Source of the DNA: Cellvibrio sp. UBA7671
GTDB lineage: Bacteria > Pseudomonadota > Gammaproteobacteria > Pseudomonadales > Cellvibrionaceae
Direction: 5' to 3'
DNA: 64,000 bases
NCBI GenBank assembly: GCA_002483145.1
Contig: DLHJ01000016.1
Coordinates: 186,001 to 250,000 of the forward strand
This document shows positions 8,779-18,317 of this stretch, piece after piece. A program made the translations under genes and the position numbers. The notes below the pieces were generated by a model that had not been told where the DNA came from, did not search any database, and saw nothing but the letters and a program-made list of their open reading frames with translations. Position 1 is the stretch's first letter. Each line of letters begins with the position of its first letter.

Positions 8779-9609
8779 ATGCGTTTACGTTTTAGCAAAA
8801 TGCACGGTTTGGGTAATGACTTCGTTGTGATTGACGGCGTCAGCCAAAGCGTGCGTTTAACACCGGAAAAAATTCGCTACATCGCCGACCGCAATTTTGG
8901 TGTGGGTTGCGACCAAATTCTATTGGTCGAAACGCCCGAGACACCCGATGTGGATTTCCGCTATCGCATTTTTAATTGCGACGGCAGCGAAGTGGAAAAC
9001 TGCGGCAACGGCGCGCGCTGTTTTGCGGTGTTTGTGCGCGAGCGCAAGCTCACTGGCAAAAATGTTATCAAAGTGGAAACTGCGGGCGGTTTAATCGAAT
9101 TGCGTGTGCAGCAAGACGAGCAAGTCAGCGTCGATATGGGCGCACCGCGGTTGCAGCCAGCGCAGGTGCCTTTTACCGCCGATGCGCAAGCTGTGACTTA
9201 TCCTTTTGAAGTTGCCGGTAAGACGTACGATATCTCTGCTGTGTCCATGGGCAATCCCCACGCGGTGTTGGTGGTCGATAATGTCAAAACTGCGCCAGTC
9301 GCTGAATTGGGTCCGCTGATTGAAAGCCACGCGCGCTTTCCGGCGCGCGTGAATGCCGGATTTATGCAGATTGTGTCGCGCAACGAAATTAATTTACGTG
9401 TATTTGAGCGCGGCGTAGGCGAAACTCTCGCCTGCGGTACCGGCGCTTGCGGCGCAGTAGTGGCTGGCCGTCTGCGCGGGCTGCTCGACCAAAACGTCAA
9501 GGTGAATTTACCCGGTGGCAGTTTGCAGATCGAATGGCCGGGTGAGGGCCAACCGGTGATCATGACGGGGCCTGCGGTCACCGTATTTCATGGACAAATA
9601 AAAATCTAA
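8779..9609 (+). CDS. dapF: Diaminopimelate epimerase
   Basis: DapF interconverts LL- and meso-diaminopimelate, supplying peptidoglycan and lysine synthesis. Length is 276 residues, as usual. Both active-site cysteines sit in their family motifs: NCGNGARCF near residue 75 and ACGTGACGA near 220. The start [13 protein letters not shown] is the standard N-terminus. A GGAAAAA ribosome binding site precedes the ATG. It is the third gene of the lptM-lysA-dapF-DUF484-xerC block. Confidence 0.97.
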   Translation: MRLRFSKMHGLGNDFVVIDGVSQSVRLTPEKIRYIADRNFGVGCDQILLVETPETPDVDFRYRIFNCDGSEVENCGNGARCFAVFVRERKLTGKNVIKVETAGGLIELRVQQDEQVSVDMGAPRLQPAQVPFTADAQAVTYPFEVAGKTYDISAVSMGNPHAVLVVDNVKTAPVAELGPLIESHARFPARVNAGFMQIVSRNEINLRVFERGVGETLACGTGACGAVVAGRLRGLLDQNVKVNLPGGSLQIEWPGEGQPVIMTGPAVTVFHGQIKI

Positions 9610-9627
9610 TAACCCAGAATTGACTCT

Positions 9628-10320
9628 ATGAACGAAAAAATCCCCACGCTTGCCGATCCACTGGAACCGGAACAAATTGAAGCTTACTTGCGTGAGCATC
9701 CTGATTTTTTCGAACAGCACCATGAGCTGTTAGCCGAAATTACCCTGCCGCACGAATCGGGTTCGGCGGTGTCATTAGTGGAACGGCAGGTGGCGATATT
9801 GCGCGAGCGCAATATCGATATGCGCCACCGCTTGAGCAAATTGCTCGACAACGCGCGCGACAACGACAAGTTATTTGATAAAACCAAACGCCTGGTGTTG
9901 AGCCTGTTGGAAGGCCAGGATATGGGCGATATCATCGATGCGCTGCACTACAGTTTTGATAAAGATTTTAATATCCATTTCACCAGCGTGATTTTATTTG
10001 GCAACGCCGACAAAGTGCCCAGCAGCCAAGCGCGCATTGTGAGTATTGCGGAAGCGCGCGAACATGTGGGCCCGTTGCTGAAAAATAGCCGCGCAGTGTG
10101 CGGTACTCTTGGTGCCAAAGAAATGCAGTTTATTTTTGGCGAGCACGCCAGTGAGATCGGCTCGGTCGCTACAGTGCCACTGATTCACGGTAGCGTGTTT
10201 GGTTTGCTCAGTATTGGCAACCGCGACCCACAATATTATCGCTCCAGCATGGGCACCTTGTTTTTGAGCTATATTGCAGAAGTACTCAATCGCTTACTGC
10301 CAAAATATTTGCCGCGCTAA
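9628..10320 (+). CDS. DUF484 family protein (GAF-like)
   Basis: A 230-residue cytoplasmic protein of the DUF484 family that sits between dapF and xerC in many gammaproteobacteria (the YigA position in E. coli). The N-terminus EQIEAYLREHPDFFEQHHELL and the following LPHESGSAVSLVERQVAILRER are family hallmarks; a coiled-coil stretch leads into a GAF-like fold (about 90-225) ending in a conserved FLSYIAEVLNRLLP helix. The role is not established. It is 18 bp downstream of dapF and very probably in the same operon. Confidence 0.92.
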   Translation: MNEKIPTLADPLEPEQIEAYLREHPDFFEQHHELLAEITLPHESGSAVSLVERQVAILRERNIDMRHRLSKLLDNARDNDKLFDKTKRLVLSLLEGQDMGDIIDALHYSFDKDFNIHFTSVILFGNADKVPSSQARIVSIAEAREHVGPLLKNSRAVCGTLGAKEMQFIFGEHASEIGSVATVPLIHGSVFGLLSIGNRDPQYYRSSMGTLFLSYIAEVLNRLLPKYLPR

Positions 10321-10357
10321 TTCCCGATGCCTTCTGGGCGCAGCCCAGCGGAGATTT

Positions 10358-11299
10358 ATGACCGACCTTTCTCCACCGGCTACTCCCATGCCCTTCGCCG
10401 AACAGCTCGCGGCGTTTTACATTTATATCCGCAGTGAACGGCAGCTATCCATTCATACCCAAACCAGCTACGCGCGCGATCTGGAAAAATTCCAGATTTT
10501 TTGTGCATCAAAATCGATTAAAGAATTGCATATGCTGGGGGTGAATCACATCCGCATGGCGGTTGCGCAATTGCATCGTGAAGGTTTGGGTGGAAAAAGT
10601 TTGCAGCGCTGGTTGTCGTCGCTGCGCAGTTTTTTTCAATTTTGTATCCGCCGCGGCTGGCTCAAAAATAATATTGCCGACGGCATCACCGCGCCCAAAT
10701 CGCCTAAAGCGTTACCCAAGGTTTTGGATGCCGACCAAGCCGCGCAATTTGTGCAAGTGGAAGGCGATGATTTTATTAACAAGCGCGACCGTGCCTTGGT
10801 GGAACTAATTTATTCATCGGGTTTGCGATTGGCGGAAGCAGTGAGTTTGGATATCAATGATATCGACTGGGGTGACGCCATGCTCACGGTCACCGGCAAA
10901 GGCCGCAAAACCCGCACTCTCCCGGTAGGTTCCCACGCGCTTACCGCGCTCAAAGATTGGTTGGAAGCACGCAAGCTCTACACCCAAAATGACGAGTCCG
11001 CACTTTTCACCACCCAACGCGGCCAACGCATCAGCCATCGTGCCGTGCAAATGCGCCTCCAACAACTCAGCATCCAACAAGGCATGGACAACCCCGTCCA
11101 TCCCCACATGCTCCGCCACTCCTTCGCCAGCCATATGCTGGAATCCAGTGGTGATCTACGTTTAGTTCAAGAACTTCTCGGTCACGCCAACATCTCCACC
11201 ACACAGGTTTATACTCATCTCGATTTCCAACACCTTGCGAAGGTTTATGACAGCGCACATCCACGAGCGGGTCGGAAAACGGATGATGACGAGATGTAG
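10358..11299 (+). CDS. xerC: Site-specific tyrosine recombinase XerC
   Basis: XerC, with XerD, resolves chromosome dimers at dif. The 313-residue product has the N-terminal SAM-like core-binding domain (SERQLSIHTQTSYARDLEKF) and the catalytic domain with the RKHRHY set: Arg in YSSGLRLAEAVSL, Lys in VTGKGRKTRTLP, HxxR in HMLRHSFASHML, His in LLGHANIS and Tyr in TQVYTHLD. I placed the start at ATG 10358 (MTDLSPPATP) because the longer frame overlaps the end of the previous gene and adds 28 non-conserved residues. It is the last gene of the dapF block; the yigB-like HAD gene that often follows is absent here. Confidence 0.96.
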   Translation: MTDLSPPATPMPFAEQLAAFYIYIRSERQLSIHTQTSYARDLEKFQIFCASKSIKELHMLGVNHIRMAVAQLHREGLGGKSLQRWLSSLRSFFQFCIRRGWLKNNIADGITAPKSPKALPKVLDADQAAQFVQVEGDDFINKRDRALVELIYSSGLRLAEAVSLDINDIDWGDAMLTVTGKGRKTRTLPVGSHALTALKDWLEARKLYTQNDESALFTTQRGQRISHRAVQMRLQQLSIQQGMDNPVHPHMLRHSFASHMLESSGDLRLVQELLGHANISTTQVYTHLDFQHLAKVYDSAHPRAGRKTDDDEM

Positions 11300-11628
11300 T
11301 GGGGTTTTGTTTTGCAGAATCAAGCAACGTAAAACATGGTGAGCCATCATTGATAAATCACAAACGATGTGATGCTCCAATCACAAAACCCGCTTCACAC
11401 AGTAATCACTGTTCGCGAACCAGTCTTCAGTCGCTGTTTGTGCTGCTTGGCATTTCAATCAATTAATCTTATTTATTAAGCGAGATGTGAATCTCGTTGC
11501 TCTTTTGTTTTTTTCTCCCCCTAAAATTCGCCTGATTGAAATTGTGCTCGACGTTATCAGCCGTGTGTTGACATGTTCGATGCTGCATTTTATTGCCTGG
11601 TGTTTTGATCGAAAAGGCGGGATTAATA
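11300..11628. other. Intergenic region with one terminator
   Basis: These 329 AT-rich bases lie between xerC and the prodomain-like gene. No ORF with coding character is seen. An intrinsic terminator is at 11479-11510. The remaining 110 bp upstream of 11629 should hold the promoter of the protease pair; I could not identify boxes with confidence. Confidence 0.6.
11479..11510 (+). terminator. Intrinsic terminator downstream of xerC
   Basis: CGAGAT (11481-11486) pairs with ATCTCG (11491-11496) around a GTGA loop, extended by a G-T and an A-T pair, then a T-rich tract (TTGCTCTTTTGTTTTTTT). It lies 180 bp past the xerC stop. Confidence 0.7.
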
Positions 11629-12366
11629 ATGAATAAATTATTGTTGGCCGTAATCGCGGCGGGCGTTTTGCTGGCTGTTTATTTTGCAGTGCTGCCAAAT
11701 GCCGGACAGCAAATGTCTGGCGATGGTGTTGGTGCTAGTGGAAAAATTTCACGTGCGCCGAAGACAGCAGCAGTGGTGTCTGATGCACAAGAGAAACCCG
11801 TGACAGTGCAGAATAATGACAACGAGCGCTATCAAGCGGTTTCGGATAATCCGCAGTTTCCCAACCTTGAGCAGCGTATTGCCGAATTAAATCAGCTTTA
11901 TCCCTACCGCGAATTTTCTGCCGCTGAGGTGTTGGATTTATTAGCACAATCACATGCCTGGGAAAGTTCAGCTGATATTCCCGACAGCTTGCCAATCACC
12001 GATGAGCAGAGAAACGATGGGCGCGCCTTTATTGAATTAAATCCCGAGCGTTTTCAAGTGTTGTTGCCAGGCGACACGCTCGAATTGCCGCTGGAAAAAT
12101 TAGGGATGCATTTGCAAATGCAGGTGGACTCGCGGGAGCCATTGGCGAATGGCGGCTTCACATTGCATGGCCATCTGGTAGGAAGCGATGAAATTATGCG
12201 GGTCACTATCACCCAAGGCCCCGGTTTAAGTCTCGCTGGTATTGATACGCCCCAGGGGCACATTGTGATGCAGGCAAACGATACCCAAGGCTGGATTGCA
12301 TCCAGCGAAACACTCTTCAAACAAGATCCTCATTCCACAGATATTTTATTGCCCACCGACGAATAA
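11629..12366 (+). CDS. Membrane-anchored protein resembling a metalloprotease prodomain
   Basis: A 245-residue protein. Residues 1-25 (MNKLLLAVIAAGVLLAVYFA) are a signal anchor or uncleaved signal; the rest should be periplasmic. The C-terminal 110 residues (pattern LPGDTLELPL...NGGFTLHGHLVGSDEIMRVTIT...GHIVMQANDTQGWI) look like the beta-rich N-terminal prodomain that precedes the catalytic domain in many bacterial reprolysin-type (M12B-like) proteases; this is recognition from memory. The next gene, 18 bp away, encodes such a protease without any prodomain. I infer that this is its separately encoded inhibitor or folding helper. The ATG at 11629 starts the hydrophobic segment; a TTG 36 bp upstream is possible but unlikely. 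Confidence 0.7.
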   Translation: MNKLLLAVIAAGVLLAVYFAVLPNAGQQMSGDGVGASGKISRAPKTAAVVSDAQEKPVTVQNNDNERYQAVSDNPQFPNLEQRIAELNQLYPYREFSAAEVLDLLAQSHAWESSADIPDSLPITDEQRNDGRAFIELNPERFQVLLPGDTLELPLEKLGMHLQMQVDSREPLANGGFTLHGHLVGSDEIMRVTITQGPGLSLAGIDTPQGHIVMQANDTQGWIASSETLFKQDPHSTDILLPTDE

Positions 12367-12384
12367 CCGATAAAGGTAATGTCT

Positions 12385-13641
12385 ATGAAACTGAATTTGC
12401 TAAAAAAATTAATGTTGTTGGCCTTGCCGTTGTCGGGCATGAATTCTTCTTTTGCGGCTACAGTTGATTTATTGGTGTTGTACGACACACACAGCGCGAA
12501 TTATTTTAATCAACAGGTTGAAACCGCAATGCAAAACTGGGTTGCACAAACAAATAATATTTATAAAGACAGCAATATCGATATTCAATTGCGCTTGGTC
12601 GGCGCAGTTCCGCATGAGCAGGTCGGTGCGAGTATGGATGCAGTGTTGACCAGTTTGCGTGTGGACACAACCGCCGTTAATTTGCGTAATCAGTACGGCG
12701 CGGATTTTGTGACCCAGTTGCACCAGACCGGTGAGTGCGGCATCGGCTATATGGCTGTGAGCGCGCCCTGGGCATGGAATGTGGTTGGTCCGGATTGCGG
12801 CCCGCTGGTGCTGGCGCATGAGCTGGGGCACAACATGGGGCTCAATCATTCACGCAAACAAGGTGATACCGGCGGTGCACGCTATTCCTACGCGTTGGGT
12901 CACGGTGTGGATGGTTTGTTTGGTACGGTGATGACTTACTCCTGGCTTTATGTAAATAAAGCGAGTGGTCGCGTAGCGAAATTTTCTAACCCTGATGTGA
13001 ATTGTTTGGGAGTGCCATGCGGCGTTCCTGTCGGACAACCCGACGAAGCTCACGCGGCGCAAGCGTTAAATAATGTGAGAAATGAAATCGCTGCATTCAG
13101 ATCAGCTATTGCATCCTCGTCGAGTCAATCGTCGTTGGTTGTTGTCTCATCAAGTCGCGCGAGTTCAACGCCAGCTAACACCGTGTCATCGAGTCGTTCA
13201 TCGCAAGCAATCAGTATTAGTTCCAGTATTCGCTCTTCTACTGCGACAACTTCAAGCCGCTCGTCTGTAGCCAGTAGTCTAATCAGAAGCTCAGCATCCA
13301 GTCGGGCTGCATCAAGCACAGGTGTAGTATCGGCGTTGGCGCAGTGTGATTATCGCGTGGTGAATCAAGGCTCGCGCAGTTTTACGGCGGTGATTGATAT
13401 CACCAACCCTACCAATCAAGTGATTAATGGTTGGTCATTGAATTGGCAGTACAGCAACGGTGCTTACCTGACATACGCCAGTGGCGCTAATGTGTCGGGC
13501 CGCAATCCCTACACAGCGGTCAATCAAGCAAATAATGCGAGCATAAATCCCGGTCAGCGTGTGCGAGTTGCGCTGTACGGGATTAAACCGCGCAACAGCT
13601 CTCATGAAATACCAGAGTTGACTGGAAAAAGTTGCCGCTAA
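12385..13641 (+). CDS. Secreted M12B-like zinc metalloprotease with CBM2
   Basis: A 418-residue exported protein: signal peptide (1-23, ending SSFAA), catalytic domain at about 25-235, a Ser/Arg-rich linker at about 240-315, and a C-terminal CBM2-type module from CDYRVVNQGSRSFTAV to the end with the INGWSLNWQY core and terminal cysteine. The zinc site is HELGHNMGLNH at about 143-153 and the Met-turn is VMTYSW. The catalytic domain begins directly after the signal (ATVDLLVLYDT) with no prodomain. I prefer ATG 12385 over 12379 because AAAGG is then 8 bp upstream. It probably cuts protein bound to plant cell wall, being held there by the CBM; the target is inferred. Confidence 0.9.
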   Translation: MKLNLLKKLMLLALPLSGMNSSFAATVDLLVLYDTHSANYFNQQVETAMQNWVAQTNNIYKDSNIDIQLRLVGAVPHEQVGASMDAVLTSLRVDTTAVNLRNQYGADFVTQLHQTGECGIGYMAVSAPWAWNVVGPDCGPLVLAHELGHNMGLNHSRKQGDTGGARYSYALGHGVDGLFGTVMTYSWLYVNKASGRVAKFSNPDVNCLGVPCGVPVGQPDEAHAAQALNNVRNEIAAFRSAIASSSSQSSLVVVSSSRASSTPANTVSSSRSSQAISISSSIRSSTATTSSRSSVASSLIRSSASSRAASSTGVVSALAQCDYRVVNQGSRSFTAVIDITNPTNQVINGWSLNWQYSNGAYLTYASGANVSGRNPYTAVNQANNASINPGQRVRVALYGIKPRNSSHEIPELTGKSCR

Positions 13642-13660
13642 TTTTTCCTATCGTGTTCGC

Positions 13661-13699
13661 GGCCTTGCTCATTGATGTTATGTGCAACATGAGCAAGGC
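13661..13699. terminator. Hairpin between convergent genes, possible terminator
   Basis: GCCTTGCTCAT (13662-13672) pairs perfectly with ATGAGCAAGGC (13689-13699). It lies between the 3' ends of the CBM2 protease gene and qorB. There is no clear U tract, so termination efficiency is uncertain. Confidence 0.5.
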
Positions 13700-13744
13700 T
13701 GCGCTGCTAAATCCCCGCAACATTTTTATTCCGCAGGGCGAAAT

Positions 13745-14620
13745 TTAATGCACGGCTGCAATTGCTCCCTCTGCTAATGCAGTCCTGATGGTGTCTGCCA
13801 AAGGTGTAGTGGCGCGGCCGATCAGCTGGCTCAGTTGGTGGCTTTCATCAAACAGTGCACCCTGCGCAGCACTGGCATCGGATGAAGCGAGCAGAGACGC
13901 GAGCCAATCAGGTAGACCTGCGTTCTGTAAAATTCCGCGATATTCCGCTTCCGGTAAATTGTTGTAGGGGATTTGTTTCCCGGTTTGGCGCGATAACTCG
14001 GCGGCAAAGTCTGCCAGTGTGTATGCCGCATCCCCTGCGAGTTCGTAAATCTTTCCTGCTTGATCATCGCGCACCAACACTTTTGCGGCGGCAGCTGCAT
14101 AGTCGGCACGGGCCGCGAGTGAAATTTTTCCATCGCCCGCGCTGCCGAGCAGCACATTAAATTGCAGTGCGGTGGGGATGCCTGCGGTGTAATTTTCTGT
14201 GTACCAACCATTGCGCAACAATACAAAAGGAATACCCGACGCTTTGATCAATTGTTCGGTCTCGCGGTGTTCGTGCGCGAGGTCCATTTGTGAATCTTGC
14301 GCGTTCAAAATACTGGTGTAAGCGAGTAGTCTCACGCCGGATTTTTTTGCGGCTGCCACCACGTTGCGATGTTGCTCCAGGCGTTGGCCTACCTCATTAC
14401 TGCTGATCAGCAGTAATTTTTCTACACCCTGTAACGCGGCTTCGAGAGCGGCGGGTTGGGTGTAATCTGCGGCGCGAACCTGCAGTCCGCGCGCTTGCAA
14501 ATCGCTCGCTTTAGTGGGATTGCGCACCAGCGCGATCAGTTGGTTGGCGGGAATATTTTGTAGCAGTTGTTCGATAACAAGATGGCCCAATTGGCCAGTA
14601 GCTCCGGTAATGGCGATCAT
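13745..14620 (-). CDS. qorB: NAD(P)H quinone oxidoreductase QorB-like (NmrA/SDR)
   Basis: A 291-residue atypical short-chain dehydrogenase closely matching E. coli QorB/YtfG from memory: the Rossmann start MIAITGATGQLGH, then EALLQGVEKLLLIS-like and SSNEVGQR, LLRNGWYTENY and RADYAAAAAKV. It is expected to reduce quinones with NADPH in the cytoplasm. The ATG at 14620 is chosen because the dinucleotide-binding motif begins at residue 4; the longer frame adds 14 residues without a match. It is divergent from an HxlR regulator, the same pairing as ytfG/ytfH in E. coli. Confidence 0.93.
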   Translation of the reverse strand: MIAITGATGQLGHLVIEQLLQNIPANQLIALVRNPTKASDLQARGLQVRAADYTQPAALEAALQGVEKLLLISSNEVGQRLEQHRNVVAAAKKSGVRLLAYTSILNAQDSQMDLAHEHRETEQLIKASGIPFVLLRNGWYTENYTAGIPTALQFNVLLGSAGDGKISLAARADYAAAAAKVLVRDDQAGKIYELAGDAAYTLADFAAELSRQTGKQIPYNNLPEAEYRGILQNAGLPDWLASLLASSDASAAQGALFDESHQLSQLIGRATTPLADTIRTALAEGAIAAVH

Positions 14621-14744
14621 AAAAACCTCAATTAGTTGCTGTGAAAGAGTAGCTATTGCCACGCGAAAAGGTTGCTTGCGCGCAAGTTCAGGGGCAGAAT
14701 AGCAATCAAGCTAACTTTTAGTAAGTACGCACAAAAAGGTAAGT
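14621..14744. promoter_or_regulatory. Divergent qorB/ytfH control region
   Basis: A 124-bp gap between divergent genes. The stretch CTAACTTTTAGTAAGTAC just before the regulator ATG contains an ACTT/AAGT dyad and is a candidate binding site for the HxlR product, which usually controls its divergent neighbour. This is inference. Confidence 0.4.
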
Positions 14745-15155
14745 ATGAAAAAAAACGGTCCGATCCAAAGCGCTAACACCGATCCTCAGTCCGCCAGCTA
14801 TGCGTCTATCACCGAGGCGCTGGCGGCGGGTAATGTGTTTGCTGACCAGTGCCCCTCGCGCCTTATCCTCAATCACGTCACCAGCCGTTGGGGGGTGTTG
14901 GTATTGGTTGCGCTGTTAGCGGGCACCCATCGCTTCAGCGAGTTGCGCCGCAAGATTAACGGGGTGAGCGAGCGTATGCTGGCGCAGACCTTACAGACTC
15001 TGGAGAGTGACGGGTTTGTCGCGCGCTATTCGCTCCCGGTAGTGCCGCCTCATGTTGAGTACAAGCTAACGCCGCTCGGCATTGAAGTGGCTGAACAAGT
15101 GCGTAATTTAGTGGATTGGATTGAGCAGAATGTGGGGCGGATAAATTTGGGTTAG
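14745..15155 (+). CDS. HxlR-family transcription regulator (YtfH-like)
   Basis: A 136-residue winged-helix regulator. The HxlR signature is complete: CPSRLILNHVTSRWGVLVLVAL, HRFSELRRKINGVSERMLAQTLQTLESDG and VPPHVEYKLTPLG. The cysteine before the first helix is often the redox- or electrophile-sensing residue in this family. It is divergent from qorB, the likely target, so the pair probably responds to quinones or related electrophiles, as inferred for YtfH/QorB. Confidence 0.93.
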   Translation: MKKNGPIQSANTDPQSASYASITEALAAGNVFADQCPSRLILNHVTSRWGVLVLVALLAGTHRFSELRRKINGVSERMLAQTLQTLESDGFVARYSLPVVPPHVEYKLTPLGIEVAEQVRNLVDWIEQNVGRINLG

Positions 15156-15245
15156 CGCCCTCAATTCTCGCACGATCTGCTGCTAGTATTCCCCTATCAC
15201 TCCAATAACCGCGTCCCCTAATAACTGCGATAGAGTCCTGCGTTT

Positions 15246-18230
15246 ATGTTGAATTTTTCCGCAATCCCCGCCGAGTTACATGCCCCCGCCCAGCGTTACT
15301 GGGATCAATTTGAAGCTGCCATCCAGAGTCAAAACCTTCCGCATCCGCGTGATCTGTTGCCGGCTTCGATTTCTGCCGATGATTTTTTTCTCCAGTTGAC
15401 GCGCGCGTTTGTCGCCAGTGAGTTTATTGCCAAGACATCGGCGCAGCGGCCGCAGTATTTAATCGAGCTGGTGCAATCCGGCGCGCTGTTTGAGGCGCAG
15501 ACGGATGCGCATTTGGATGCATTCGCGGCAGCGGTTAATGCGTGCAATACCGATGCGGAGTTGGATAAATGCCTGCGGCAACAGCGGCAAATGGCGATGA
15601 TCCGGATTATCTGGCGCGACTTGAACCGCGTTGCGGATATGCGCGAGGTGACGGCAGAGCTGTCGCGTTTTGCGGATAAATCCATTTTGCTCGCGGCGGA
15701 ATTCCATTATCGCGCGCTGGAAAAAATGTACGGCACACCGATTGGGCGCGAATCGAATTTGGCGCAGCCGTTCATGGTGTTGGGTATGGGGAAATTGGGT
15801 GCGGGGGAACTGAATGTCTCTTCGGATATCGACCTGATTTTTACCTTTCCCGAAGGCGGTGAAACCAATCACGCCAGCCGTGCGATTAGCAATCAGGAAT
15901 TTTTCATCAAGCTCGGCCAAAAGCTGATTAAAAGTTTGGATACGGTGACTGCGGATGGCTTTGTATTCCGCGTGGATATGCGTTTGCGACCACACGGCCA
16001 GAGTGGAGCCTTGGCGATGAGTTTCGTGGGCATGGAAGACTATTACCAGACCCAAGGGCGCGAGTGGGAGCGCTACGCGATGATCAAGGCGCGCACGGTG
16101 GCGATGGCGGGTGGCGAAGGGCAAATCGCCGCGCGCAAATTGCTGGGCAAAATGTTGCAGCCGTTTACCTATCGCCAGTATATCGATTTCAGCGCGATTG
16201 AATCCCTGCGCGAAATGAAAGGGTTGATTGCGCGGCAAGTGCAGCGCAAAGGCATGAACCTCGACGTGAAATTGGGCGAGGGCGGCATCCGCGAAGTGGA
16301 ATTTGTGGTGCAGGTGTTTCAGTTGATTCGCGGCGGGCGCGATGCGCGTTTGCGCAAACGTAAGGTGCCGGTGCTCTTGCCATTTCTGGAGCAGGAAAAT
16401 TATTTGCCTCCGGGCGCGGGTTCCGCATTGCTTGAGGCGTATATTTTTCTGCGCAATACCGAACATGCCATTCAAGGTTATCAGGATAAACAAACCCAAT
16501 CCTTACCCGTTGATCCTATCGGCCAATTGCGCCTTGCCTGGGCGATGGGTTTTGAAAATTGGGACAGTTTTTTTGCGACGCTGAGTGGCTATCGCCAGCG
16601 CGTAAATACGGAGTTTAAATCGGTGATTGCAGCGCCCGATGAGGAAGATACGGTCGATCAAAAGGCCTTGGCGTTTTGGATGGGGTTGTGGGAGGGCAGC
16701 CTGCAGGGTGAGGATGCGGTTCATGCATTGACCGCGCGCAATATCGAGGGGCCGGAAGCGCTGTTGAAAAATCTCGCCGATTTGCGCGAAGGGCGCGCGG
16801 TATTGTCGATGCAGGCCAGCAGCCGCACACGACTCGATGCGTTTATCCCACGTTTGTTGCAAGTGATTGTGCATGAGGCTTTTGGCCCCAAGTTGCCGAT
16901 TACGATCGCCGAGACCTTTGCGCGCATCGTGCCGCTGATTGAAGCTGTCGCACGGCGCAGTGCCTATTTAGTGCTGTTGGTGGAGAACCCGACTGCCGTG
17001 CAGCAGTTGGTAAAACTCTGTGCGGCCAGCCCCTGGATCGCCGACCAGATTGCGCAATATCCGGTGCTGCTCGACGAGCTGCTAACGCCGGAAAGTTTAT
17101 ACACCCCGCCCGATAAAGAACTGCTGCGCGATGAATTACGCCGCGATGTACTGCGTTTGAATTGGGATGATCTTGAAGGGCACATGGAGGCGCTGCGCTA
17201 CTTCCGTTCGGCCCATGCACTGCGCGTATCGGCAAGTGAAGTGGCGGGTGTGTTGCCGCTGATGAAGGTGAGTGATTACCTCACCTGGATCGCCGAGGTA
17301 GTGCTGGAACATGTGTTGAATTTGGGCTGGGAGCATGTGGTCGAGCGCCATGGCCGCCCTCGTCGCAGTGATGGTTCGGTCGATACTGCGCCGGACTTTG
17401 TGATTGTCGGCTACGGCAAGTTGGGCGGGATCGAGTTGGGACATGGGTCGGATCTGGATCTGGTGTTTATCCACAATGCCGACTCCAATCTGCACACTGA
17501 TGGCGAGCGTTCCATCGATAACACCACGTTTTACACCCGCCTCGGCCAGCGCATTATCCATGTACTTAATACCTACACTCCCTCGGGCAAGCTCTACGAA
17601 GTGGATATGCGCTTGCGTCCGTCTGGCAACTCGGGTTTGCTGGTGTCGTCGCTCACGGCGTTTGAGAAATATCAAGCCAATGAAGCCTGGACTTGGGAGC
17701 ACCAAGCGCTGGTGCGCGCACGGGTGGTCGCCGGCAGTGCCGCGCTTGGTGAACAGTTCGAGCAGGTGCGCCAGCGCATTCTCACACAGGAGCGGGATCT
17801 GGATAAATTGCGGGCCGATGTGAGCGAGATGCGCCGCAAAATGCGCGAGCAGTTAGGAAGCGAGGGAAAATCCAAACCAAACCCTCTAAATGCATCGAAA
17901 ACGCCCGCGTTATTTAATTTGAAACAGGATTCCGGTGGTATCGTGGATATTGAATTTATGGTTCAATACGCGGCTTTGGCTTGGGCCGCTAAGGAGCCCA
18001 AGGTCATCCGGTACACGGACAACATTCGCATACTCGGATCACTGGAAGAGGCAGGCTTACTCGATGCCCAGTCCGTGGCCCACCTGATCGCGGCTTACAA
18101 AGCATACCGATCCACCGGGCACCGTCTCGCGCTACAGCGTCAGGAGGCGGTACTAGAAGGCGACAATCACTTCCTGACCGAACGCGCGCAAGTCACAGCT
18201 TTGTGGCAGCAGCTGATCGATCACAACTGA
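15246..18230 (+). CDS. glnE: Bifunctional glutamine synthetase adenylyltransferase/deadenylase
   Basis: GlnE adenylylates and deadenylylates glutamine synthetase in response to PII and glutamine. The product is 994 residues, normal for the family. Two nucleotidyltransferase domains are visible: the N-terminal deadenylase with GMGKLGAGELNVSSDIDLIF at about 180 and the C-terminal adenylylase with GYGKLGGIELGHGSDLDLVF at about 720, each followed by the RLRPHG or RLRPSG motif. It is followed 87 bp later by ilvE, the same order as in Pseudomonas aeruginosa. Confidence 0.98.
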   Translation: MLNFSAIPAELHAPAQRYWDQFEAAIQSQNLPHPRDLLPASISADDFFLQLTRAFVASEFIAKTSAQRPQYLIELVQSGALFEAQTDAHLDAFAAAVNACNTDAELDKCLRQQRQMAMIRIIWRDLNRVADMREVTAELSRFADKSILLAAEFHYRALEKMYGTPIGRESNLAQPFMVLGMGKLGAGELNVSSDIDLIFTFPEGGETNHASRAISNQEFFIKLGQKLIKSLDTVTADGFVFRVDMRLRPHGQSGALAMSFVGMEDYYQTQGREWERYAMIKARTVAMAGGEGQIAARKLLGKMLQPFTYRQYIDFSAIESLREMKGLIARQVQRKGMNLDVKLGEGGIREVEFVVQVFQLIRGGRDARLRKRKVPVLLPFLEQENYLPPGAGSALLEAYIFLRNTEHAIQGYQDKQTQSLPVDPIGQLRLAWAMGFENWDSFFATLSGYRQRVNTEFKSVIAAPDEEDTVDQKALAFWMGLWEGSLQGEDAVHALTARNIEGPEALLKNLADLREGRAVLSMQASSRTRLDAFIPRLLQVIVHEAFGPKLPITIAETFARIVPLIEAVARRSAYLVLLVENPTAVQQLVKLCAASPWIADQIAQYPVLLDELLTPESLYTPPDKELLRDELRRDVLRLNWDDLEGHMEALRYFRSAHALRVSASEVAGVLPLMKVSDYLTWIAEVVLEHVLNLGWEHVVERHGRPRRSDGSVDTAPDFVIVGYGKLGGIELGHGSDLDLVFIHNADSNLHTDGERSIDNTTFYTRLGQRIIHVLNTYTPSGKLYEVDMRLRPSGNSGLLVSSLTAFEKYQANEAWTWEHQALVRARVVAGSAALGEQFEQVRQRILTQERDLDKLRADVSEMRRKMREQLGSEGKSKPNPLNASKTPALFNLKQDSGGIVDIEFMVQYAALAWAAKEPKVIRYTDNIRILGSLEEAGLLDAQSVAHLIAAYKAYRSTGHRLALQRQEAVLEGDNHFLTERAQVTALWQQLIDHN

Positions 18231-18317
18231 TTGCATCGCCCCGAACATTGAGTGCTGCGCGGCTGTGGCCGCGCCTAACAATCCCTCAAACATACATACA
18301 GAATTATTGGAGTTGCT

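Noticed and set aside
15459-16499. 346-residue minus-strand frame inside glnE
   Set aside because: His/Arg/Gln-rich antisense shadow of a gene with unmistakable GlnE motifs.
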